From CAWDXG01 sp963822115 (GTDB lineage Bacteria; Myxococcota_A; Polyangia; Polyangiales; Polyangiaceae): 64,000 nt of DNA. Position 1 is the stretch's first letter. The number at the start of each line of letters is the position of its first letter. The position numbers and the translations under genes are program-made. Below are positions 5,595-14,003 of this stretch, piece after piece. Location of the stretch: positions 310,001 through 374,000 of the forward strand of contig CAWGGM010000006.1 of the NCBI GenBank assembly GCA_963822115.1, written 5' to 3'. The notes below the pieces were generated by a model that made no database searches, had not been told where the DNA came from, and was given only the letters and a program-made list of their open reading frames with translations.

Positions 5595-8122
5595 CACAAG
5601 CGTCGGAGAATCCGAGCTTCGAGCAACACCTTGCGCAGGTCAACCTGTCGGGAGCCAGGCTCGGCTATCTACTCTCCGCCGTCTTGATGCCCGCAGGCTT
5701 CACGCTGGACTGGGCCATGGCGCCCGACAGGCTCGTCCAGTTCCTGTGGTTCCGCTTGATAGCGTGTCTGGCTGCCATGGCGCTGCTCGCGGTGTCCTAC
5801 CTGCCCTGGGCCGAGCAGCACCCGGTGCTGCTCGGCGCCGGACCGCCTCTGATCTGCGCCGGCTCCATCGAGGCGATGATCATCGTGTTGGGTGGAGTGG
5901 CGTCGCCCTACTACGCCGGTTTGAACCTCTGCATCCTGGCTGTCGGCGTGCTCTACACGTGGCACTGGCGGCACGCGCTTGCGGTCACTGGCATCATCGT
6001 CTTGATGTGGCTGGCGCCGGGTCTGGACGAAGCCGCACACGGAACGCTGCTGTTCCGCCCGTTCTTCAACAACCTCTACTTCATCGTACTGACCAGTGTG
6101 ATTTCCGTCTCGTCCACCGTCGTCCGCTTCCGCGCGGCGCGGCGCGAACACGATGCCCGCACCGGTCTGGCGCGCACATCGAGCGAGCTGGCCGAGACGC
6201 TGGAGCGCTTGCGCGAGCTCGATCGGTTGAAAAACGAGTTCTTCGCGAACGTCTCGCACGAGCTCCGGACACCCCTGACGCTGATCCTGGCGCCTGTCGA
6301 GGAGCTCATGTCGCGCGTACAGGGGAACGCCGAGAGCCAATCGTTGACGATCATCCGGCGCAACGCGCAGCGTCTACTGCGTTTGATCGACGACCTGCTC
6401 GATCTGGCCCGCCTCGACGTAGGCGGCCTCCGACTTGTCGTTACCGAGGTCGACGTGGCGGACCTCGCGCGCCGGGTGGTCGAAGGTGCTCGCCCGGCAG
6501 CCAGCGCGCGCGGCATCTCGCTCGACTTCGAAGGTTGCCCCAGCACAGAGAACATCTTCGGCGATCCGCATCGGCTCGAGATCGTGCTGACGAACCTCGT
6601 GGGCAACGCGCTCAAGTTCGTACCCGACGGTGGACGGATCCGCGTGGCGGTGCAGCAGACGGATGACAGTGCTTCCGTCGAGGTCACGGACAACGGCCCC
6701 GGCATTCCGCTGGCCATGCAGAAGCGCATATTCGAACGCTTCTACCAGGTGGAGGGCTCCGAGCGCCGGCGCCACGGAGGAGCCGGCATCGGCCTCGCCC
6801 TGGCGAGGGAGCTCATCATGCTTCACGATGGGCAACTCGACGTGACGAGCGAGCCCGGGCAAGGCGCCACCTTCCACGTCCAGTTGCCGGGCGGTCGCGC
6901 TCATTTCCGGAAGGAAGTCGTGGAGCGCCGACGCAAGCAGGTCGACGAACACCCGGGGCGGCGGGCCGTGGACACTTCGGTCATTGCATCGACAAGGTCC
7001 AGTCTGGACGAAACCCCGCTGCCGATCGAGAGCGACGCGGACGTCATCCGCCTCGATCACGGTCGCCGTCCGCGCGTGCTGGTTGCCGAGGACGAGGCGG
7101 ACCTGCGCGAGTTCATCTGCGGTGCACTCGGGCGGCAGTTCGACGTGCTGCAGGCCGCCGATGGGCGCGAAGCACTCGACGTGGCGAAAGCCGAGCGGCC
7201 GGATCTCGTGTTGACGGACGTGATGATGCCGATTGTCAGCGGGACGGACGTGTGCCGCGCCATCAAGTCCGACCCGCAGCTCAGAAACACCCCCGTCGTG
7301 ATGCTCACGGCGCGTTCCGGCTCGGACGCCGCTCTTGAAGGCTACAACGCCGGTGCCGATGACTTCGTGACCAAGCCCTTCCACAACCGCGTGCTCATCG
7401 CGCGACTGCGCGCGCAGCTGAAGCTCAGGGCCCTCGGGCTGCAACTCGCCGACCAGGCCCGGCTTGCGACAGCGGGAACGCTGGCGGCGGGCATCGCCCA
7501 CGAAGTCAAGAATCCGGTCAACGCCGTGATGAACGCGGCTCGCGCCCTGAAGGATCCCAAGCAGAAGAAGGTCACCTCCGAGCGTCTGCTTTCCGTCATC
7601 GAAGACGCCGCCGACCGCATTCTAGGCATCGTCTCGGCCCTGGAACATCACGTCCGCCCCGCCGAGGGCCCGGGTCCGATGATGTGTGACGTCCGCGTCG
7701 GCCTGGACTCGACGCTACGTCTGCTCGCACACCGCATGCACAACATCCAGGTGACCTGCGACTACTCCACCGATCGACTCGTCGTCGCACCGGCCCGCCA
7801 GCTGAACCAGGTTTTCCTGAACTTGATCGACAATGCCGTCCGCGTCGCTCCTGGACACATCTGGGTCCGCGTGGATAGCTCGCCTAGCGCAGTGCGGGTC
7901 GAGATCGCGGACGACGGACCCGGCGTTCCGCCGGAGATCGCCGACTTGATCTTCCAGCCCTTCTTCACCACGCGCCCTGTCGGCGAGGGCACAGGACTCG
8001 GGCTTTACCTTTCTCGCCGGATCATCGACGATTGCGGCGGAAAGCTCGGATACCATCCACGACAAGGCGGTGGGTCCACGTTCGTGATCGAACTGCCGGC
8101 AACGGAGGCCAAGGCTGCATGA
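5591..8122 (+). CDS. Membrane hybrid sensor kinase: 5-6 TM, HisKA-HATPase, receiver, second HisKA-HATPase
   Basis: An 843-residue protein. Residues about 20-180 contain five or six hydrophobic helices with no periplasmic domain, as expected for a sensor of a lipophilic ligand. A dimerisation/phospho-acceptor helix with His223 (ANVSHELRTPLT) and a HATPase domain (VTDNGPGIPL, HGGAGIGLALARELI) follow. A receiver starts near 496 with phospho-acceptor Asp543 (LTDVMMPIVSG) and Lys in FVTKPF. A second kinase core has His637 (AAGIAHEVKNPVN) and ATP-binding motifs ADDGPGVPPE and GEGTGLGLYLS. Both ends are ATGA overlaps with neighbours. The position next to a PhcB-like methyltransferase suggests a PhcS-like receptor for its ester product. 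The ATG at 5591 is chosen over upstream starts that lie inside the methyltransferase. Confidence 0.9.
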   Translation: MTQASENPSFEQHLAQVNLSGARLGYLLSAVLMPAGFTLDWAMAPDRLVQFLWFRLIACLAAMALLAVSYLPWAEQHPVLLGAGPPLICAGSIEAMIIVLGGVASPYYAGLNLCILAVGVLYTWHWRHALAVTGIIVLMWLAPGLDEAAHGTLLFRPFFNNLYFIVLTSVISVSSTVVRFRAARREHDARTGLARTSSELAETLERLRELDRLKNEFFANVSHELRTPLTLILAPVEELMSRVQGNAESQSLTIIRRNAQRLLRLIDDLLDLARLDVGGLRLVVTEVDVADLARRVVEGARPAASARGISLDFEGCPSTENIFGDPHRLEIVLTNLVGNALKFVPDGGRIRVAVQQTDDSASVEVTDNGPGIPLAMQKRIFERFYQVEGSERRRHGGAGIGLALARELIMLHDGQLDVTSEPGQGATFHVQLPGGRAHFRKEVVERRRKQVDEHPGRRAVDTSVIASTRSSLDETPLPIESDADVIRLDHGRRPRVLVAEDEADLREFICGALGRQFDVLQAADGREALDVAKAERPDLVLTDVMMPIVSGTDVCRAIKSDPQLRNTPVVMLTARSGSDAALEGYNAGADDFVTKPFHNRVLIARLRAQLKLRALGLQLADQARLATAGTLAAGIAHEVKNPVNAVMNAARALKDPKQKKVTSERLLSVIEDAADRILGIVSALEHHVRPAEGPGPMMCDVRVGLDSTLRLLAHRMHNIQVTCDYSTDRLVVAPARQLNQVFLNLIDNAVRVAPGHIWVRVDSSPSAVRVEIADDGPGVPPEIADLIFQPFFTTRPVGEGTGLGLYLSRRIIDDCGGKLGYHPRQGGGSTFVIELPATEAKAA

Positions 8123-9243
8123 CTGCGAGCGTCCTATTCGTGGACGATGACGAAGGGAACCTCGTCGTCTGCGAAGCCGCAACGGGGGACGAATTCAACG
8201 TCCTGACCGCACCTGACGCCGCGTCGGCGCTGGAGCTGATGAAAGAGCACGAGGTCGGCGTGCTCATCGCGGACCAGCGCATGCCCGGCACGACCGGGGT
8301 GGAACTGCTCGAAAGAGTGAAGGAAGATTTTCCGGACACGATCCGCATCCTGATCACCGCCTACTCCGACCTGCCCGCCGCGATCGATGCGATCAATCTT
8401 GGCCAGGTACGGCGCTATCTGCGCAAGCCCTGGGAGCCCGACGAACTTCGCGCCGAAATTCGCGATGCCCTGGACATCTACGACATGAGCCGCAGGCTCG
8501 GCCTGATCGAGCAACGCCTGCGAGCGGCGGAGCGCGTCTACTCCCTGGGTGTCATCGCCGCCGGCATCGCGCACGAGCTCCGCAACCCGATTGGCTGGAT
8601 CAGCAACAACCTGACTCTCGCGCGGAGCGAGCTCGCCGACATCGCCACAGCACTGGCGTCGGATAGGTACAACGTCCGCGCCGTCCGCCAGCGGCTGGAC
8701 GAGATGAGCGAGGGGCTCGAAGACGCGGCCGCTGGCGTGAAGCGGATCGTCGATATCGTTCAGGGCATCGAGATGCCGATCCGTCCGAGCGAAAACGAGA
8801 TCGTCGACCTCGGTGAAGTCCTGCGCCTGACCTTGCGCATCGTTCACGGCGAATTGAAGCAGTGCGCGGAACTCGACGTGCAGATCGGACAATCGCTCAG
8901 GGTGCGCGGCTCCAGCACCAAGCTGAGCCAGGTCGTGCTCAATCTACTCGTCAACGCCATCCAGGCGCTGGCGCATCGCCCGCGTGAAGAAAACCGGATC
9001 TCCGTGTCGCTGCACAAGGCCGGCTCGTTGGCGCAAATCGACGTGGCCGACAACGGCGAGGGACTCCCCGCCGAGAACATCGACCGCATCTTCGACCCGT
9101 TCTTCACGACCAAGCGCTCCGGGGGCAGCGGACTCGGTCTGGCGATATCGAAGACCATTGCCGAGGAGCTGGGCGGAACCATAGAGGCGTCGAACCTTGA
9201 GGAAGGCGGCGCGCTGTTCCGCTTCAGCGTGCCCGCGCTCTGA
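8119..9243 (+). CDS. Receiver-histidine kinase protein (PhcR-like architecture)
   Basis: A 374-residue cytosolic protein. The N-terminal receiver (about 4-120) has acidic residues VDDDEG, phospho-acceptor Asp52 (IADQRMPGTTG) and a Lys in LRKPWEPDEL. A linker helix leads to a HisKA domain with His152 (AAGIAHELRNPIGWISNN) and a HATPase domain (NLLVNAIQAL, VADNGEGLP, SGGSGLGLAISKTI). A receiver joined to a kinase core with no DNA-binding part is the layout of PhcR in Ralstonia. The start overlaps the upstream kinase stop as ATGA, so expression is coupled. It probably relays phosphate between the membrane kinase and another receiver, such as that in the 3522 protein. Confidence 0.9.
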   Translation: MTASVLFVDDDEGNLVVCEAATGDEFNVLTAPDAASALELMKEHEVGVLIADQRMPGTTGVELLERVKEDFPDTIRILITAYSDLPAAIDAINLGQVRRYLRKPWEPDELRAEIRDALDIYDMSRRLGLIEQRLRAAERVYSLGVIAAGIAHELRNPIGWISNNLTLARSELADIATALASDRYNVRAVRQRLDEMSEGLEDAAAGVKRIVDIVQGIEMPIRPSENEIVDLGEVLRLTLRIVHGELKQCAELDVQIGQSLRVRGSSTKLSQVVLNLLVNAIQALAHRPREENRISVSLHKAGSLAQIDVADNGEGLPAENIDRIFDPFFTTKRSGGSGLGLAISKTIAEELGGTIEASNLEEGGALFRFSVPAL

Positions 9244-9260
9244 ACCGCACCACCAAGCCG

Positions 9261-9599
9261 CTACGCCGCGTGCAGGTGGTCGACGCCTTCGCCGTGGCTG
9301 ACCTGCTCGAGCAGGAGACGCGTGACACGCGCGCGGAGCGTGTCGCGGGCCCGCTGCCTGAGCCAGGTGGCCTGGCGGAGTGCCTGGACGGCCTCGTCCC
9401 TGTGGCCTGCGCGCAGACATTGCGCCGCGTAGAGCGTCCAGAGCCGCGCGTCGTCACCCTGCACACACGCGGCTTCGCGCAGCGCGAGCATCGCCCGGCG
9501 GTGCTTGCCCCGACGCCGCGCCCGACGCGCACGTGCCAGCAGCCGCTCCTCGGGCGTCTGGACCAGCAATGTGGCGGGAATCTGGTTTCTGCGGCGCAT
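9261..9599 (-). CDS. Small Arg/Ala-rich helical repeat (TPR-like) protein
   Basis: A 112-residue basic protein built of paired helices (RRARRRGKHRRAMLALREAA, then LYAAQCLRAGHRDEAVQALR). The Ala, Gly and aromatic spacing resembles two or three TPR units. No signal peptide or membrane segment is present. It lies tail-to-tail with the receiver-kinase gene, 17 bp away. Function is unknown. The regular helix-turn-helix spacing and an ATG start support a real gene over a shadow frame. Confidence 0.65.
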   Translation of the reverse strand: MRRRNQIPATLLVQTPEERLLARARRARRRGKHRRAMLALREAACVQGDDARLWTLYAAQCLRAGHRDEAVQALRQATWLRQRARDTLRARVTRLLLEQVSHGEGVDHLHAA

Positions 9600-9920
9600 G
9601 ATGACGACCTATCGGTCCCTGCAACGGCCGGTTGCGGCCGACCTTCATTGATCTCGACGACGCGGAGAAGGCAAAGTTCCCTACGTCTACTGGGAAACCA
9701 TTGCGAAGGACGTGCCAGACGCCGCGGATTCCGCGCACGGGCGCCCGCACTGGCCGTTTTTCCTTCTGGACGTGATGCGCCGACCGATCGTGCTGCAGCG
9801 CGTTGGAGAGGTCGATGCTCGCGCGCACCCGGATCGGCGTGTCATGCGTCTGCCGACCGATTCCGCTGTGTCTGGACCGCAGCGCGATACCCTCGATGGC
9901 TCGCCCGCGCGGCAAGATCG
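9600..9920. other. Intergenic region without recognisable gene
   Basis: About 320 bp between two minus-strand genes. All frames through it give low-complexity Arg/Pro/Ala translations with no motif. It should contain the promoter of the 9261-9599 gene and the 3' end signals of the alcohol dehydrogenase operon, but I cannot point to a convincing element. Confidence 0.45.
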
Positions 9921-11063
9921 TCAACTGGCAAACGACGCGCGGTACAGAGCCAGCAGGTCGTCACGGCTGCACGGACGGGGATTGCTCTGGTGGCAAGCGT
10001 CCGCGAACGCCTTGTCGGCCAGCTTTTCGAGCTGCTCTTTCCGCACACCCGCCTCGCCCAGCCCGGACGGCAGTCCGATGGCGGCTCTCAGCTCTCGAAG
10101 CGCCTGGGAGCACGAACCACGCTCCGCTTCGCCGCCGAGCAGCAGTGCGACATGGAGCACCCGCTCCGGCACCGCCTCTTCGTTGAAATCCATGACGGCA
10201 GGTAGGCACAGCGCATTGGCCAGGCCGTGATGGAGCCCGCACTCGCTCGATAGCGGGTGCGCAAGCGAGTGGCAGGCACCCAGCCCCTTCTGGAACGCCA
10301 CAGCACCCATCATGGCGGCCTTCATCATGCCGCCGCGCGCTTCCATGTCGGCGCCGTCCGCCATTACGGCGGGAAGGCTTGTCTGGACGAGATCGATACC
10401 TGCCAGCGCGATGGCGTCGGCCATCGGGTGGTCGCCGTTGGAAAGATAGGCTTCGATGCAATGAGTCAGCGCGTCGAAACCCGTCGCAGCCGTCGTACGT
10501 GCCGGCATCGAGCGCGTCAGCTCGGGATCGAGAATCGCAACACGTGGCAGCAGCGACGGCGCGAAGATCACCGTCTTCCGTCCCGTCGAGCGCAGGGTCA
10601 CCACACCGGAGCGCCCCACCTCGCTGCCCGTTCCAGCCGTCGTCGGCAGCGCAATGATGGGCGGCAGATCGGCTGGGATGTGTCGGTCGCCGCCGATGGC
10701 ATCGTCGAGCTCCTCGAACGGACGCTGGACGCGTCCGCGGAGCGCGATGAGCTTTCCGGCGTCGATCGGCGAGCCTCCACCGATGCACACGACGCCGTCG
10801 GCCTGGTACTCGGCGTAGGCGGCGTGCCCTTGTTCGACGTTGTCTTCGCTGGGGTTGCCGTCGACGCCGTCGAATACCGCCGTCCGGATGCCGGACGCCT
10901 CGAGCGCGTCGCGTACGCCGTCGCACAGCCCGGCTCCGATGACGCCGGCGTCAGTGACGATGAGGGCGCGCTGCATGCCCGCGCTTTTCGCCTCCTCGCC
11001 CGCACGAGCGGCTTGTCCCGCACCGAACCGGATGCGCGTGGGAAAACTCCAGATTGCGGTCAT
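9921..11063 (-). CDS. Iron-type (group III) alcohol dehydrogenase
   Basis: A 380-residue NAD(P)-dependent dehydrogenase of the Fe-ADH family. It has the dinucleotide-binding turn GGGSPIDAGK, the LPTTAGTGSE motif, and metal ligands in ATGFDALTHCIEAY and HSLAHPLSSECGLHHG (one Asp and three His). It oxidises a primary alcohol or reduces an aldehyde. I place the start at the ATG at 11063, which has a strong AGGAG six bases upstream (11069-11073), rather than the ATG 15 codons earlier. The glutamine-synthetase-like gene lies 80 bp upstream in the same direction. The pair suggests catabolism of an amine or amino alcohol through a gamma-glutamyl intermediate. The substrate is inferred from context only. 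Confidence 0.92.
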   Translation of the reverse strand: MTAIWSFPTRIRFGAGQAARAGEEAKSAGMQRALIVTDAGVIGAGLCDGVRDALEASGIRTAVFDGVDGNPSEDNVEQGHAAYAEYQADGVVCIGGGSPIDAGKLIALRGRVQRPFEELDDAIGGDRHIPADLPPIIALPTTAGTGSEVGRSGVVTLRSTGRKTVIFAPSLLPRVAILDPELTRSMPARTTAATGFDALTHCIEAYLSNGDHPMADAIALAGIDLVQTSLPAVMADGADMEARGGMMKAAMMGAVAFQKGLGACHSLAHPLSSECGLHHGLANALCLPAVMDFNEEAVPERVLHVALLLGGEAERGSCSQALRELRAAIGLPSGLGEAGVRKEQLEKLADKAFADACHQSNPRPCSRDDLLALYRASFAS

Positions 11064-11143
11064 GTCCACTCCTGCCCGCCAGCTGCGGGCCTCATACACG
11101 TCGCTCATGTACTCCGCCAGCGCCGGACCGCAAGCAGCCGCGG

Positions 11144-12613
11144 TCAGATCACTTCGAAGTAGCGCTTCAGTTCCCAGTCCGTGACGGCCGTCCGGTATGC
11201 GCGCGCCTCCCAGTCACGCGTCCGGACATAGTGGTCGACGAACTCCCGCCCGAACAGCTCCACCGCCGCCTTGCTGGCTGCCATGAGCCGTGTCGCTTCC
11301 GCGAGCGAGGTCGGCAGCGTCTCCGGACCGGTCGTTCCGGGGTCACCCACGCTTTCGGGCGGCAGCTCCGCATCGTGCTCGATGCCCCACAGACCGCTGC
11401 CGAGGGCGGCGGCCATGGCGATGTACGGATTGATGTCCGCTGCACCCTGTCGATGCTCCACCCTGAGCGCGCTCTTGCTTCCGAGGCCGATCACCCTGAG
11501 CGCACAGGCGCGGTTCTCGACCCCCCAGGACGGGACCAGGGGCGCCCAGAGCCCAGGCACGTAGCGCTTGTAGCTGTTGACCGTGGGCGACATCATCGCC
11601 GTCAGCTCGCGCATCAGCTTCATCTGGCCGCCGACGTAGCTCCGCATCACGCGCGACATGCCACGCGGGGCACGCGCGTCGTGGAACACGTTGACCCCGC
11701 CCCGCCATAGGCTCTGGTGCACGTGGCCGCTGCAGCCGGGGAGCTCGGCGTTCCATTTGGCCATGAACGTCACAGTCAGCCCGTGGCGCGCCGCAATCTG
11801 CTTCATGCTGGTCTTGAACAGGGCGGCCTTGTCCGCGGCGCGCAGGGCGTCGTCGTAGTGGATCGCCGCTTCGTAGACACCGGGCCCGGTCTCGGTGTGC
11901 AGCCCCTCGAGGTCGATGTCGAACTCGCTCATGCCGTGCAGGATGTCGCGCATCAGCTCCGAATCCTGCCCGGAGCGCACCCAGCTGTAGCCGAACATGC
12001 CCGGATCGAGCGGGACCAGGTTCTGGAAACCCTTCTCCTGCAGGGTGTCGCGGGTCTCCTTGAACAGGAAGAACTCGAACTCCGCGGAAAAGCGCGGCTC
12101 GTAGCCCATGTCCCTCGCCTTGTCGATCATCCGCCGCAGAAGCGATCGCGGGCAAGCCGGATGCGGGCGGCCCTGGGCATCGCGGAAATCGCAGAGCATC
12201 GCCATGATGCCCGGCTCCCACGGCGACACGCGCAGCGTCGAGGGATCGAGCACGGCGTGGGCATCGGGATAGCCGGTGTGGGGACCTGTGGTGCGACCGT
12301 TATCGTACAGCGCATCGGCCACGTCCCATCCGAAAATCACATCACAGAAGCCGAAGCCCTTCTCGAGAGCCGAGCGCAGCTTGTCGAGCGCGACGTACTT
12401 GCCACGAAGAACACCGTCGATGTCGAACCCACCTATCTTCGCGTGCGTCACGCCGCGGCCTTCGAGATCGGCGACGAGCGCGCGGGCCGCATCGGCGTCG
12501 ATCGAGCCGGTGGAAGGTCGCATCTTCGCTCGCTGCTTCTGGCGGGTCGCGGACCCTGCCTTGTTGCGCGGGGGGCGTTTCGCCGGATGGGCTCGTTTGC
12601 GGGAGCTAGCCAT
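11144..12613 (-). CDS. Glutamine synthetase family protein, probably a gamma-glutamyl-amine ligase
   Basis: A 489-residue member of the glutamine synthetase superfamily. After a basic Lys/Arg-rich tail (about 1-35) come the beta-grasp domain and catalytic domain. Visible motifs are SAEFEFFLF (metal-binding Glu), NAELPGCSGHVHQSL (ATP/His motif), and EHRQGAADINPYIAMAAAL. This class, seen in PuuA- and IpuC-like enzymes, joins glutamate to an amine using ATP. It precedes an iron-type alcohol dehydrogenase in an apparent operon, so catabolism of amines or amino alcohols is more likely than central nitrogen assimilation. The PuuA/IpuC assignment is inferred from sequence style. Which amine is used cannot be told from sequence. 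Confidence 0.88.
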   Translation of the reverse strand: MASSRKRAHPAKRPPRNKAGSATRQKQRAKMRPSTGSIDADAARALVADLEGRGVTHAKIGGFDIDGVLRGKYVALDKLRSALEKGFGFCDVIFGWDVADALYDNGRTTGPHTGYPDAHAVLDPSTLRVSPWEPGIMAMLCDFRDAQGRPHPACPRSLLRRMIDKARDMGYEPRFSAEFEFFLFKETRDTLQEKGFQNLVPLDPGMFGYSWVRSGQDSELMRDILHGMSEFDIDLEGLHTETGPGVYEAAIHYDDALRAADKAALFKTSMKQIAARHGLTVTFMAKWNAELPGCSGHVHQSLWRGGVNVFHDARAPRGMSRVMRSYVGGQMKLMRELTAMMSPTVNSYKRYVPGLWAPLVPSWGVENRACALRVIGLGSKSALRVEHRQGAADINPYIAMAAALGSGLWGIEHDAELPPESVGDPGTTGPETLPTSLAEATRLMAASKAAVELFGREFVDHYVRTRDWEARAYRTAVTDWELKRYFEVI

Positions 12614-12719
12614 GACCCGCCTAGCCTACACGACACCGACGCGGCATTGGCAACGCGGGCGTGGCCCGCGCCGTCGCGGCAGCGGCGGAGAATGCGGGCC
12701 GCCGCGAACGCTGTGTGTG

Positions 12720-13922
12720 TCAGGCGGAGCCGAGTGCCTGGGGTCCAACTCGCGCGAGCACGTCCACCAGATCCTCCACCGGGTACGGCTTGGCGAGATA
12801 GTGGACCACGCGCGGGTCGCCCAGCAGCTCGGCGCCAACGTCCTCGATTGAGTAGCCACTCGTCAGGATCACGGGTGCACCACAGCCGATCTGCTGCATG
12901 CGTTCCAGGACTCTGCGTGCGGAGCCGTGCGGCAGGTTGACATCCAGGAGCAGCGCACCGAAGTCCCGCCCGTTCTGTTCGAGAGCTGCGATGGTCTCGT
13001 CGACGCTACTCGCGGTCCGGGCCTGGAAGCCATACTGCCCGAGCAGCTCCGCCGTGAGCATCGCGAGTCTCTGCTCGTCGTCACAGATGAGAACACTCGG
13101 ACTGGCGCCCGCCGGCGTAGGCTGCTCCTCCGCGGTCGGGCGTGCGCTCCGCTCCGCCTGGCCTGGCGAAACCTCTCGCATGAAGAGGAAGCTGGAGAGC
13201 GTGTCGTCGGCCGAGGAACGCGAGACGGAGACCTCGACGAGAAGCCCCGCGCCGTCGCGGCCGACGAGGATCCGCTGGGGCGACGAGGCCTCTCTGCCGT
13301 CGAGAAGACGGTTCAACGTCTCGCTCGCTTCCTGGCGGCGATCGGGATGCACGAAGTCGAGGACCGAGCAGCCGATGACGTCCTCGGCGGAGTTGCATCC
13401 GAACATGCGCACAGCCGCCGGGTTGACGTAGAGCAAGATGCCCTTTCGGTGCACCGCAATGCCGTCGCTGGAGCGGCCCACCATCAACCGGAATCGTCTT
13501 TCCGATGCCTCGAACGCAGCGACCACCAGCGCCTGCTCGCAACGGTCTTCGAACACGACGCTCGCGGCCTGGACGCTTCCGCCAAGGCGGAACGGCATGA
13601 CGTGCAATCGGAATGGACCAGGGCGACCAGCCAGCACGGCGACGCGCGGGACCTCGACGATCACCGACTCGCCGAGTGCCGCTCGGCGCAACGCAGCGAC
13701 CAGTTTGCCGTCGTCACCGTCGAGCAAGGAAAACCCGCGTACCTCGTCGACGCTTGTCGCCGGGCGGACCCAGCCTGCGAGAGTCCGGTTGACGGTGACA
13801 CACGTGCCATCGAGCCGCACGATCGCAAACCCGTTCGGGGCGAAATCGAGCGCCTCGCATACGAACCGCGCTGCCTCGTGCAGCGGATCCGTCTCCCCCA
13901 GTATGTTAGCTGTGCCCTCCAA
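12720..13922 (-). CDS. PAS-PAS-receiver signalling protein without output domain
   Basis: A 400-residue cytosolic protein. Two PAS domains occupy about 15-140 (ALDFAPNGFAIVRLDGTCVT) and 140-265 (VGRSSDGIAVHRKGILLYVN, CSVLDFVHPDRR). A Pro/Ala/Glu-rich linker follows, then a receiver (about 288-395) with VLICDDEQRL, phospho-acceptor Asp in LLLDVNLPHGS, Thr in ILTSGYS and Lys in HYLAKPYPVE. No kinase or DNA-binding domain is present, so it must act through partner proteins. The start codon is TTG, supported by a strong GGAGGGGG eight bases upstream. It is not closely coupled to its neighbours. Ligand and partner are unknown. Confidence 0.85.
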   Translation of the reverse strand: MEGTANILGETDPLHEAARFVCEALDFAPNGFAIVRLDGTCVTVNRTLAGWVRPATSVDEVRGFSLLDGDDGKLVAALRRAALGESVIVEVPRVAVLAGRPGPFRLHVMPFRLGGSVQAASVVFEDRCEQALVVAAFEASERRFRLMVGRSSDGIAVHRKGILLYVNPAAVRMFGCNSAEDVIGCSVLDFVHPDRRQEASETLNRLLDGREASSPQRILVGRDGAGLLVEVSVSRSSADDTLSSFLFMREVSPGQAERSARPTAEEQPTPAGASPSVLICDDEQRLAMLTAELLGQYGFQARTASSVDETIAALEQNGRDFGALLLDVNLPHGSARRVLERMQQIGCGAPVILTSGYSIEDVGAELLGDPRVVHYLAKPYPVEDLVDVLARVGPQALGSA

Positions 13923-14003
13923 ACGTCACCCCCTCCACCGTGAGAATAGCCAATACCCGACCCGCTGGCTACGGCATTGTACTTTCCGCATTGCTGCAGA
14001 GCG

